The notes below the pieces were generated by a model, which had not been told where the DNA came from, did not search any database, and was given only the letters and a program-made list of their open reading frames with translations. From NCBI RefSeq assembly GCF_018835585.1, contig NZ_JAHGVE010000025.1, positions 1 to 64,000 of the forward strand: a DNA stretch of 64,000 bases, in the 5' to 3' direction. The translations under genes were made by a program, and so were the position numbers. This stretch comes from Pelorhabdus rhamnosifermentans. Its GTDB lineage: Bacteria; Bacillota; Negativicutes; UMGS1260. Positions 36,588-45,165 of this stretch are shown here, piece by piece. Each line of letters begins with the position of its first letter. Position 1 is the stretch's first letter.

Positions 36588-38450
36588 TTACTCTTCAGCA
36601 TACAGTTCTACATCATCAAAGGAACCCCAATTTCCTGCATTTGCTTGATTATCGAGACCAATGGTTAATTTGCCATTAGTAACATGAATATCTTTAATAA
36701 CCCATTGATGCCACTTATTCCAACCATCATTAATAATGGCAGTTGTCATTTTATCGCCGCCATAATCACTAGCAAACAGCTGAATGGCTTTTTCACCGCC
36801 ACCACCTTGAGTCCAACACGATAGCGTATATTTTCCATTCTTTAAGCCGGTAATTGTCTGCGTAGCAATAAAAGCAAACGGCTTATCAGCCCAGTAGTGC
36901 ATTGCACTCTTACCGCGAACATCTCCCGCGGAACTTGAATTGTTAACTGCACTAACATCACCTTTAATTGTCCATTGACTCAAATCACCCGTTTCAAAGT
37001 CACCATTTTTAACAAGATTCACCTTGTTAATAACATTGATTTTAGTAATTGCTGCTTGATCTGTACCAAGAACTGTACCACTCACTCGATAGTTACCTAC
37101 AGCATCATATACTAGTTTTGCATTCTCCCAAGAAACAGGAAGCTCTTTTACCGAATCATCTGTATAAACAGCACCGATCACTTTTGGTAATTCTGTTGGT
37201 ACGCCAATATTACCAGTAACATCTGCTGGTTCTAGTTCTTTCACAGTCGCTTGCACGAAGTGATTGTTTGGATCAGATACAAGCTTAAATATATCAAGAG
37301 ATTCTAATGCATTGCCTTGGAAATCAAACATTGCAAGGTTATCCCATTCATCACCTTCACCATGTTTCCAGCCTGCACCTGGTGTTGGAATCCAATCTGG
37401 TTCCCAGTAGAATACACCTATACCACGTTTATTATTTACTTTACTTACAGCTTCCATGATGTTTCTAATTCCAGTTGCTTGACCTTGTACACTGCTCTTG
37501 TACCCGCCAAGTCGTTCTTCGTTTGGACCATAGCAATTTTTCTGAAAATCGCCGTTATCATTCGTAAAGCCAAGCGCTGTTTCTACGACAACAACATCTT
37601 TATTATAACGAGTGCTGACATCGTTCATATTGGATTCAAGTTGTTCCATTTTGCCATGCCAGAATGGATAGTAAGAAAGTCCGATAACATCAAAATCATT
37701 TACCTTGTTTTCTAAAATCAAAGAATCGAAGAAACTGCGATATAAACCATTGTCGCCACCATTTGCCAAATGAATCATAAGTTTGATACTTCTGTCTGGG
37801 TCATTGTCACGAACAGCTTTTAATCCTTGACGAATCATATTGGCAAGATTTTTATAACCTTCGGAACTTACCGGTTTACCTTCTGGCCATAACATCCCGT
37901 TGTTAATTTCATTACCGATTTGCACCATATCTGGTTCAATACCTTCGGCTGCAAAATCTTTCATAACTTTGCTAGTATATTGATATATATCATCTGCAAG
38001 TTGTTGCGCGTTATCATTTGCCCAGGCTGCCGGTTTATTTTGTTTACCGGGGTCAGCCCAGAAATCACTGTAATGGAAGTCAATTAGCACTTTCATACCT
38101 TTAGCTTTTGCCCGTGCTGCCATCTCCAATGCCTTGGCTTCATCACTATTACCACCGCCGACCTCAACGCCATTGACTATCGGATTGTTCCAGATTCTTA
38201 AGCGAACCCAGTTGATACCGTGTTGTTGTAAAATATCTAAGCAATCTTTTTCTATTCCTTGATCGTAAAATTTGCCACCTTTTAATTCAATCTCCTTTAA
38301 CATCGATATATCTGCACCCTTGATGAAGTCAGGACGAATACCATCGATTGGATTTACATGAATTGCAGCTTCTGCATTCGGTGCACTAAACATGATTGTG
38401 CCTATCATTAATGTCGAGAGCATAAGTGAAACCAATTTGTTTTTCTTCAT
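36588..38450 (-). CDS. ganB: Secreted arabinogalactan endo-beta-1,4-galactanase (GH53) with C-terminal carbohydrate-binding module
   Basis: 620 residues. A signal peptide covers residues 1-28 (ends PNAEA). The GH53 barrel covers about 38-390: GADISMLKEIE, WVRLRIWNNP, DFHYSDFWADPGKQ, QIGNEINNGMLWP with the acid/base Glu, and VVVETALG with the nucleophile Glu. An Ig-like domain of the Big_4 type follows (PADVTGNIGVPTELP), then a CBM61-like jelly roll from about residue 475 (NLVKNGDFETGDLSQW). It cuts beta-1,4-galactan side chains of pectin into galacto-oligosaccharides. The porin gene follows at 38551-39990 in position and the lac-type PTS genes lie next to it, suggesting a catabolic unit. Confidence 0.93.
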   Translation of the reverse strand: MKKNKLVSLMLSTLMIGTIMFSAPNAEAAIHVNPIDGIRPDFIKGADISMLKEIELKGGKFYDQGIEKDCLDILQQHGINWVRLRIWNNPIVNGVEVGGGNSDEAKALEMAARAKAKGMKVLIDFHYSDFWADPGKQNKPAAWANDNAQQLADDIYQYTSKVMKDFAAEGIEPDMVQIGNEINNGMLWPEGKPVSSEGYKNLANMIRQGLKAVRDNDPDRSIKLMIHLANGGDNGLYRSFFDSLILENKVNDFDVIGLSYYPFWHGKMEQLESNMNDVSTRYNKDVVVVETALGFTNDNGDFQKNCYGPNEERLGGYKSSVQGQATGIRNIMEAVSKVNNKRGIGVFYWEPDWIPTPGAGWKHGEGDEWDNLAMFDFQGNALESLDIFKLVSDPNNHFVQATVKELEPADVTGNIGVPTELPKVIGAVYTDDSVKELPVSWENAKLVYDAVGNYRVSGTVLGTDQAAITKINVINKVNLVKNGDFETGDLSQWTIKGDVSAVNNSSSAGDVRGKSAMHYWADKPFAFIATQTITGLKNGKYTLSCWTQGGGGEKAIQLFASDYGGDKMTTAIINDGWNKWHQWVIKDIHVTNGKLTIGLDNQANAGNWGSFDDVELYAEE

Positions 38451-38550
38451 ATCTTCACCTCATATATTTTATTAAAAAATATACCAGTTACTACTTTTCC
38501 GTAAATATACCTGCCTTGTACACAAAATTCACTTTTTTTACGTCTATGTA

Positions 38551-39990
38551 TTAGAAGCTAAAAGTTAAAGCCGCATAAGCTACATCTTCATATTTGCTAA
38601 AACCGGCTTTACCTTCATCATATGGTTTAAGTTTGTAGTAAGTTAATTCTAAATTCGTACAGCTTGCTAACATATAACTTAAACCAAGCCCCCAGCCTTT
38701 ATCACCAGCACCGTTGAATCCATTACCACCTGCTACATTCAATCTGTGGCCCCAGTAATCGGAATCTACAGCGTCATTGCCGAGGCTAAGAAAATCAGCA
38801 TACAATTTCCAGGTATTTGCTGTGCGCCAATCCTGCTTGCCATAGGTCAATCTTGTCCACCATCCATGATCCTGAACGCCATTGGCGGTGGTACTCTTTA
38901 TATCGGCGTTATTCTTTACATATTCACCAAGTAGATTTACTTTGTCACTCAACTGTGTATTGAACCCTACTGCATATTGGTCAAAAGCATATGGCTGGTC
39001 AGTCCATACATTGGTAAGTACAGGTATGTTTAGCCAAGTTCCCCCGACGTCCTCCCATTTATACTGATATTCCGTAGAACTTGTTTTTAATTTATCATTG
39101 GTTTTCAAATGACTGATAGTAATATGCGTAGCATCACTTGTAGCCACATCAATATTGGCCATAAAGGCTCCCATATTCACAGGTTGCCAACCTTCAGCAG
39201 CTAAATCGCCCCAGCCTGCAGAGACAGTAACATTATCACCAAACTTATGGGTTGCATAAATACCGTCGACTTGATTCTCCCACCAGAGAATACCCTGACC
39301 AAGGTTTACCTCTGTACGACCAATCGAAACTTTTGTATCGGCATGGTTCCAATCAAGACTAATCATGTCAAGTCTAAATGAATTCTGGTCTCTGTAGCTA
39401 TTATCCCATGAATTGAAGTTTTGATTTTTGCCGCCCCAGCCATCATTTACTCTTATTGCATTTTCATATTTCATTCGGCCTGTTACTGATAAATTCTCAT
39501 TGATTTCGCCATAGAAGCCTAACCGTAACCGTTCTTCAAATTGACTGGAATTGGATTGGTGACCGTCATTCGTTTGTTTCATTTTGTTATCTTTATTTTC
39601 ATAATAGCGCAAGCGCGTATCTCCATACCATTTAAAAGAAGACATTTTATCTTCTACTTTTTTTAGGCGAACTCCCATATTATTTAATTCATCGGAATAT
39701 TCTTTTGACAAACGATCCAAAGCTACTTTATTTGCATCATCTGCTTTATTGACATTGGACATCGCTTTAGCAACCAATACTGCCATTTCATAACGACTAA
39801 TAGCTTTTTCCCCGCGGAAATCTGCGTCACCATACCCATCAACTAAACCAGCTTGTACCAATTTTTCAACCGCCGAATAAGCCCAATGGTCTTTCGGTAC
39901 ACTTGTAAACGGATTGGCCGCGGCCAAAACAACGCTGGAAAAACTTAAAGCACCTAGAATTACTGCCGATAGAAGTAACTTTTTTTTCAT
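38551..39990 (-). CDS. SLH-domain outer-membrane porin (OmpM-like)
   Basis: About 479 residues. A signal peptide covers 1-24, then one SLH domain (FTSVPKDHWAYSAVEKLV, then ISRYEMAVLVAKAM), a short coiled coil (about 85-115) and a beta-barrel domain that ends in the outer-membrane signature AALTFSF with terminal Phe. This architecture tethers the outer membrane to the cell wall in Negativicutes and is diagnostic of a diderm Firmicute. The start MKKKLL has AGGAGG seven bases upstream. Position between galactanase and the lac genes suggests a galacto-oligosaccharide channel. Confidence 0.92.
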   Translation of the reverse strand: MKKKLLLSAVILGALSFSSVVLAAANPFTSVPKDHWAYSAVEKLVQAGLVDGYGDADFRGEKAISRYEMAVLVAKAMSNVNKADDANKVALDRLSKEYSDELNNMGVRLKKVEDKMSSFKWYGDTRLRYYENKDNKMKQTNDGHQSNSSQFEERLRLGFYGEINENLSVTGRMKYENAIRVNDGWGGKNQNFNSWDNSYRDQNSFRLDMISLDWNHADTKVSIGRTEVNLGQGILWWENQVDGIYATHKFGDNVTVSAGWGDLAAEGWQPVNMGAFMANIDVATSDATHITISHLKTNDKLKTSSTEYQYKWEDVGGTWLNIPVLTNVWTDQPYAFDQYAVGFNTQLSDKVNLLGEYVKNNADIKSTTANGVQDHGWWTRLTYGKQDWRTANTWKLYADFLSLGNDAVDSDYWGHRLNVAGGNGFNGAGDKGWGLGLSYMLASCTNLELTYYKLKPYDEGKAGFSKYEDVAYAALTFSF

Positions 39991-40160
39991 TGTATTGCCT
40001 CCTACTGAATAATTTAGTTTGGAGTCAACTGACAGAAGCAGGAACATTGTTATCCTTGTTTCCAATATTTCTCTCCTTACAACAGCCTCCTATCTTAACA
40101 CCAATGAATTAACTAAGGTTGATAAGGGTTGTGCCTAACTGACCCTCGGTGACAAGAATC

Positions 40161-41597
40161 CTATAAATACCAATAATTTACATCATCGGAATTTATCAAC
40201 TGCTTCGTTTCGGAAATTTTCTTAAACCAGTAGGCACTTTTTTTCGGATAGCGCTGCTGGGTCTTAAAATCTACATAAAAGAGACCGTAGCGTTTGTTAT
40301 AGCCGTTTGACCACGACAAGACATCCATCAGCGACCACACATAATACCCTTTTACATTCACACCGTCCTCAATGGCTTTTAAAATATAAGCAAGGTGTTT
40401 TCTAATGTATTCAATCCGCGGCGTATCATTAATTTTTCCATTAATAAAATCATCTTTATAGCCCATCCCATTTTCTGCAATATAAATTTTTTTATAATTA
40501 GGGTAGTCTCGTTTGATTCTAAGCAGCATATCATACATACCCTGCGGAAAAATTGGCCAATCCCAATCGGTAGTTTCAACATTTGGATTGCTTACGCGAG
40601 CGCCAATCCCTTGTAGAGCAAATACACTTGTACCTTTTTCCCCTGTTCCGTTATGATGCATTTTGCTTTCACCATCATAAGCCTGTAAAAAATGACTGGA
40701 ATAATGATTCATTCCTAAAAAGTCGATTTTTTTAGCAGCCTCACGGATAATATCCATATCACCATCATAAATCGTAAAGTTACCCTGATTTTTTGCGAGA
40801 ATCTCTTGGATCGTCGCAAAGGTATCTGCACTATATTCACCTTTAAAACAGGCATCAAGCATAAATTTATTGGCAATAGTATCATCCAGATAAGCTGCTC
40901 GTTTGTCCTCGGCTTTGTCGCTGATCGGGTACTTGCCTTCCAACGTATGGACAATACCAATTTCGCCCGGTAGATCCATGCTTTTATATAGGTTGATCGC
41001 TTTAGCATGTACAACCATTAAATTATGCATAATCTGAACAGCTTTCGGGATATCATAGCGAATGCTAGGTGGAAAATTTCCAATAATATAGCCATTTTGT
41101 GCGATTGACCAGGGCTCATTGAATGTAGCCCACTTTTTTACGCGATCACCAAAATGTTCAAAACAGACTCTTGCATATCGAATAAAATGCTCCATAGTAT
41201 CCCGATTTAACCAATCCCCCTTTTCAAAGAGTGCTTGCGGTGTATCAAAATGATGTAACGTAACAAAGGGTTCTACATTGTTTTTTATACATTCATCAAT
41301 AAGCCGATTATAAAAATCAATGCCTTTAGGATTGAGCTCACCCGTTCCATCTGGAATAATGCGACTCCACGAAATAGAAATACGGATGCCATTAACGCCA
41401 AACTCTCTTGACAGCTCAAGATCTTCTTTATATTTATGGTAAAAATCACTTGCCTTATCTCCATTGAAATGGCTATCCGGTCTGTTGAGATATTCATCCC
41501 AACAACACGGACCTCGGCCATCTTCTTTCGTCGCACCTTCGACTTGGAAAGCTGCCGTTGCACCGCCAAAGATAAAATCACCTGCAAATGAATTCAT
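40161..41597 (-). CDS. lacG: 6-phospho-beta-galactosidase (GH1)
   Basis: About 478 residues of GH1. FIFGGATAAFQVEG is the N-terminal signature, TFNEPW carries the acid/base Glu and IAENGMG the nucleophile Glu. The late SWSNGYNKRYGLFYVD has the Ser/Lys/Tyr group that binds the 6-phosphate, and the sequence is closer to LacG than to 6-phospho-beta-glucosidases. It would hydrolyse disaccharides phosphorylated by the adjoining lacE/lacF system. The ATG at 41597 with GGTGG upstream is preferred. The 170 bases between it and the porin show no gene. Confidence 0.88.
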   Translation of the reverse strand: MNSFAGDFIFGGATAAFQVEGATKEDGRGPCCWDEYLNRPDSHFNGDKASDFYHKYKEDLELSREFGVNGIRISISWSRIIPDGTGELNPKGIDFYNRLIDECIKNNVEPFVTLHHFDTPQALFEKGDWLNRDTMEHFIRYARVCFEHFGDRVKKWATFNEPWSIAQNGYIIGNFPPSIRYDIPKAVQIMHNLMVVHAKAINLYKSMDLPGEIGIVHTLEGKYPISDKAEDKRAAYLDDTIANKFMLDACFKGEYSADTFATIQEILAKNQGNFTIYDGDMDIIREAAKKIDFLGMNHYSSHFLQAYDGESKMHHNGTGEKGTSVFALQGIGARVSNPNVETTDWDWPIFPQGMYDMLLRIKRDYPNYKKIYIAENGMGYKDDFINGKINDTPRIEYIRKHLAYILKAIEDGVNVKGYYVWSLMDVLSWSNGYNKRYGLFYVDFKTQQRYPKKSAYWFKKISETKQLINSDDVNYWYL

Positions 41598-41622
41598 TTT
41601 ATTGACCACCTTTATCTATATT

Positions 41623-43311
41623 CTAATTTTCATAAATTACTTTTAATGCAAAGTTCAATGCTGCTTCAGGATTTCTCGTCAATTCGACATATTCTTTGCC
41701 TGAAGTTGTGGCTGACTTTGTACCTTCTGCATCACAATCATGTTTCAATTCATCGTACATCGAGGCCATTTGCGGTGCTAACACAATTAGATCAAAGTCA
41801 TTGATTTTTTCTTTATGCTGTCCATATGCCATCGCAATAGAATCCATATTGACACCTTTTTGTTTTGCTCCTTTAGATATTGATTTTGCAAGCATACTGC
41901 TTGTTGCTCCACTTGCACAAAGCACCAAAACTGATAACTGTTGATCAGCATTTTCACTAACAGCTGCCTGCACAACCGATTGCTTCCCGGCAGCAGTCAG
42001 AGCTTGCACTGCTCCAAGATTTTTGGCTTGAATTTCACCGTTATTTTCAATTTCTTTTGCAAGTAATTGCTTATCATATACTTTGAAGAATGGATAATAA
42101 ATCACAGTATCAACAAACAATAATAACGGAGCTAAGAGAAAGGACAATTTTGCAAAACCAGTACCTAAGATCAAACCCAATGTACCAGGCGTCGTCCATG
42201 GCAAAATATAAACAAAACCATTCATTCCCAGATTTTCGATAAAAAATTTAAACAACCAAACATTCAAAATTGGCACACAGATAAAGGGTACAAAAAACAC
42301 CGGATTTAATACAAGGGGCGCGCCAAATAAAATTGGTTCATTGACAGCAAATAATACTGGAACAATAGACGTTTTTCCGACTGCCCTTAACTGTTTCGAT
42401 TTTGCAATAAAGGCACACATTGCTGCAAACATTAAAGTCGCACCTGTACCACCTAATGTAGCAACAAAATAAGAAGTACCATGCGTCAATACATTCGTTG
42501 CATGTTCGCCTGCCTGAAACAAATTTAAGTTCGCTTCAATATTGGCAATATAAATTGCTGTTACCGCTGGTTCTACAATAGAAGGACCATGAATACCGAT
42601 AAACCAGAACATTGCCATTGCACCATAAATAATTGCCACACCGATATATCCATCTGCCGCCGTAAACAACGGTTTAAATACTTCCAAAATCCATGCACTG
42701 AATCCCATACCGACAAGATCTTTAAAAAATATACTAACTAACCAAAAGAATAAAACCGATACTGCCAACGGAATTAAATCAGCAAAAGTTTGCGAAATAT
42801 TATGCGGTACTTCATCAGGCATTTTGATTGTAATATTATTTTTCACGCAAAATTTATAAATATTAGGTATGATAAAAGCTACAACAAATGCTGATAATAA
42901 GCCCTTTGTTCCCATATATTCACTTGAAAATCCACCTTTAATAGACTCAACACTTAATAAAAGGAAACAACAAATGGAAACAATCATGACAGATACCGAA
43001 TTAATTTGTCTCAATTTTGGCAACAAATTATTAAAATTATCTGTTAAACTCTTCGCAATGGTTGCCACCATTAACACTGCCAGAATTCCCATGGAATAGT
43101 TATAAGCTTTCCATAGTAGCTGACTGATATTTTCAGGCCAAACATAGCCGAATATATTGGGAACACATGCAACCAAGATGAACATACTTGAAAATAAAAC
43201 TACGGGAATACAACTGACAAATCCATCTCTAATCGCTCTCAGATAAGAATTATATGAAACTTTTTCAAACATCGGTTTCATCGTTTCAATTAAATGAATT
43301 AATCTTTCCAT
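41623..43311 (-). CDS. lacE: PTS lactose-type IICB permease
   Basis: 562 residues. An N-terminal IIC domain of about 420 residues has eight or more membrane segments (FVSCIPVVLFSSMFIL; MFWFIGIHGPSIVEP with the substrate-site Glu/His region; NEPILFGAPLVLNP). A Gln/Ala-rich linker leads to a IIB domain with the phosphorylated Cys in VLVLCASGATSSML. It imports and phosphorylates lactose-type disaccharides. Given the galactanase, beta-1,4-galactobiose is a plausible substrate. It overlaps nothing and follows lacF by 33 bases, with ribosome site CGGAGG. Confidence 0.93.
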   Translation of the reverse strand: MERLIHLIETMKPMFEKVSYNSYLRAIRDGFVSCIPVVLFSSMFILVACVPNIFGYVWPENISQLLWKAYNYSMGILAVLMVATIAKSLTDNFNNLLPKLRQINSVSVMIVSICCFLLLSVESIKGGFSSEYMGTKGLLSAFVVAFIIPNIYKFCVKNNITIKMPDEVPHNISQTFADLIPLAVSVLFFWLVSIFFKDLVGMGFSAWILEVFKPLFTAADGYIGVAIIYGAMAMFWFIGIHGPSIVEPAVTAIYIANIEANLNLFQAGEHATNVLTHGTSYFVATLGGTGATLMFAAMCAFIAKSKQLRAVGKTSIVPVLFAVNEPILFGAPLVLNPVFFVPFICVPILNVWLFKFFIENLGMNGFVYILPWTTPGTLGLILGTGFAKLSFLLAPLLLFVDTVIYYPFFKVYDKQLLAKEIENNGEIQAKNLGAVQALTAAGKQSVVQAAVSENADQQLSVLVLCASGATSSMLAKSISKGAKQKGVNMDSIAMAYGQHKEKINDFDLIVLAPQMASMYDELKHDCDAEGTKSATTSGKEYVELTRNPEAALNFALKVIYEN

Positions 43312-43344
43312 ACCTAATCCTCCGCCCTATTTTATGAAATTGAA

Positions 43345-43659
43345 TTAATTTGTTTTTTTATATAAATTGATAAAGTTTTTGACGAGGTCTCGCAGTAGCA
43401 TTACTGTCATCAAATGATCTTGCGCATGAACTGTTAAAAAGTTTACCTTAATTTTTTCACCGGAAGCTTCCATTTGAAGCACCTTTGTCTGCGTATTATG
43501 CGCCTCCGTAATCAGATCATTACCTTCTAGAATCAGTTTTTCTGCTTTGTCATAATCCGCATTATTCGCTGCCGCTAAGGACTCCATGTATTTTGATCTT
43601 GCATCTCCGGCATAAGCTATAATCTCAACAGTTATCATTTCCATCTCTTCATTCGTCAT
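43345..43659 (-). CDS. lacF: PTS lactose-type IIA component
   Basis: 104 residues, all helical, the normal size of IIA(Lac). The phosphorylated His and its neighbour are in TVHAQDHLMT. It donates phosphate to the IIB domain of lacE. It is the first gene of the minus-strand lacF-lacE-lacG group, with GGAGG upstream, and faces the RpiR regulator gene across a 249-base divergent promoter region. Confidence 0.95.
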   Translation of the reverse strand: MTNEEMEMITVEIIAYAGDARSKYMESLAAANNADYDKAEKLILEGNDLITEAHNTQTKVLQMEASGEKIKVNFLTVHAQDHLMTVMLLRDLVKNFINLYKKTN

Positions 43660-43813
43660 CTTATCTTCCTCCGCAATTTAGTAAATTTTATAATTAGTCA
43701 CGATATTCCGCTTTGCACGATTTTTCAATAAATTCATCTGACAACTCCACCTTTTCAGTCAATATTATCTTTTTGTCTTTTGTTTATATTATATTGCGTT
43801 CAAATTTACTTTT

Positions 43814-43882
43814 GTTTTCGAATTTTGAAACAATTTTCATTATTTTCTTTTTATTGACAAATTTCCTATTTATTCTTAGAAT
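43814..43882 (+). promoter_or_regulatory. Promoter of the RpiR-family regulator and possible operator
   Basis: TTGACA at 43854-43859, a 17-base spacer and TAGAAT at 43877-43882 form a near-consensus sigma-A promoter. An imperfect palindrome (GTTT at 43814, AATT centre, AAAC ending 43831) lies in the divergent region and could bind the regulator. A TATAAT-like box for the lac genes is on the other strand near 43790. Confidence 0.65.
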
Positions 43883-43908
43883 GAATGGAAAGGGTGGGAT
43901 TTTTATTT

Positions 43909-44652
43909 ATGTTAGTAAAAATAAATCATTCCTGCTACGACAGGCTTACAGCTACAGAAAAACAAGTCATTACCTTTATTAATGCAAATACGGATAAGAT
44001 AGCCAATATGTCGATCGGAGCTGTTGCTGAACAGACTTTTTCTTCTCCGGCAACCGTTTCTAGGACCATAAAAAAATGCGGCATTGATGGTTTTGCTGAA
44101 TTACGATATTTACTATCCAGAAAAAATTCCGAATCGGAAAATTCCATTCAGGTAAATGAAATCTTAAAAAAATCATTATTGGAAGTAACTAATACAATTG
44201 AGCACATATCAATTGATCAAATTCTCCAATCGATTGAATTGATCAAAAACGCTTCACGCATTTATATCCTATCTAGAGGCTTAACCATACTCGTCGCGCA
44301 GGAATTTTCATTAAAATTGCAATTATTAGGATTTAATATTTTTCAGATTTCTGATGCAGCCATTATGAAGAAAGTTTCCACAGATATAAAATCCGATGAA
44401 TTGCTGATTATTTTCTCACTATCCGGAACAACAGAAGAATTAGTTGTTTCTGCAGAAAATGCAAAATCTATCGGAGCGAAATTAATTACTTGTACTTCCG
44501 CTGAGAATTCCCCTTTGACAAAAATGTCCGACATTTCCTTATGGGGATATAAACATAAACATACTTCGATCACAAAGGTAGACGTAACTTCTCGCTTTCC
44601 GCTTTATGTATTATCAAGAATCATTATTGACTACCTAACACTAAAAAAATAA
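43909..44652 (+). CDS. RpiR/MurR-family transcriptional regulator
   Basis: About 247 residues. The N-terminal HTH_6 domain has TATEKQVITFI, MSIGAVAEQTFSSPATVSRTIKKCG, and a C-terminal SIS sugar-phosphate-binding domain has YILSRGLTILVAQEF and LLIIFSLSGTTEELV. I take ATG 43909, ten bases after GGGTGGG, because the earlier ATG at 43885 lies at the predicted transcription start. It is divergent from the lac genes, so it probably controls them in response to a sugar phosphate. Confidence 0.88.
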   Translation: MLVKINHSCYDRLTATEKQVITFINANTDKIANMSIGAVAEQTFSSPATVSRTIKKCGIDGFAELRYLLSRKNSESENSIQVNEILKKSLLEVTNTIEHISIDQILQSIELIKNASRIYILSRGLTILVAQEFSLKLQLLGFNIFQISDAAIMKKVSTDIKSDELLIIFSLSGTTEELVVSAENAKSIGAKLITCTSAENSPLTKMSDISLWGYKHKHTSITKVDVTSRFPLYVLSRIIIDYLTLKK

Positions 44653-44657
44653 TGAAC

Positions 44658-44714
44658 AATAAAAAAAGTGCACGAGATATTGAAAATCAATTATCTCATG
44701 CACTTTTTTATTGT
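44658..44714. terminator. Strong bidirectional terminator
   Basis: A hairpin with arms GTGCACGAGATA and TATCTCATGCAC is flanked by A and T runs on both sides. It ends the RpiR gene on the plus strand and may also stop minus-strand transcription from yjbR. Confidence 0.85.
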
Positions 44715-44771
44715 CCGATAAGAATTCATAACTGAACGCACAGAATTTTTTTACTCTCGATATAAGACACA

Positions 44772-45131
44772 TTAAAAATCGTCTTGATACTTTGCACGCA
44801 TCATACGAGGAAGAGATTTAAATACCAACTCATAAGAATGTTCTATTAAAGCCTTAATTTCTTTTTCCGGAATGCTGCCATCAAGAATTAAAGTATTCCA
44901 GCAGCGCTTATTTAAGTGGTACCCTGGAATTATACTTGAATACTGCTTTCTTAGTATCTCTGAATAATGAGGATTACATTTCAATGAAAGATTATCCTGG
45001 TTATTCCTACGAGACATAAGTGCAAACATTTTAGCGCCAATTTTAAACACTATTACGTCAGGTCCGAAAGGATAGTCCTCGACGGCACCTAATTGGGCCA
45101 AGCAATAGTTATAAAATACTTTGGAGTTCAT
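44772..45131 (-). CDS. MmcQ/YjbR-family protein
   Basis: 119 residues, the normal length of the YjbR double-wing DNA-binding-like family. Family features are a N-terminal YPFGPDVIVFKIG, MFALMSRR, LSLKCNP and the late YHLNKRCWNTLIL with the conserved His-x-x-Lys-x-x-Trp region. The molecular role of the family is not settled. It stands alone behind the terminator, with GGGTGAGAG upstream of the start. Confidence 0.88.
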   Translation of the reverse strand: MNSKVFYNYCLAQLGAVEDYPFGPDVIVFKIGAKMFALMSRRNNQDNLSLKCNPHYSEILRKQYSSIIPGYHLNKRCWNTLILDGSIPEKEIKALIEHSYELVFKSLPRMMRAKYQDDF

Positions 45132-45165
45132 TCTCTCACCCTTCCTTAGTGACTTCGCCTATTCC

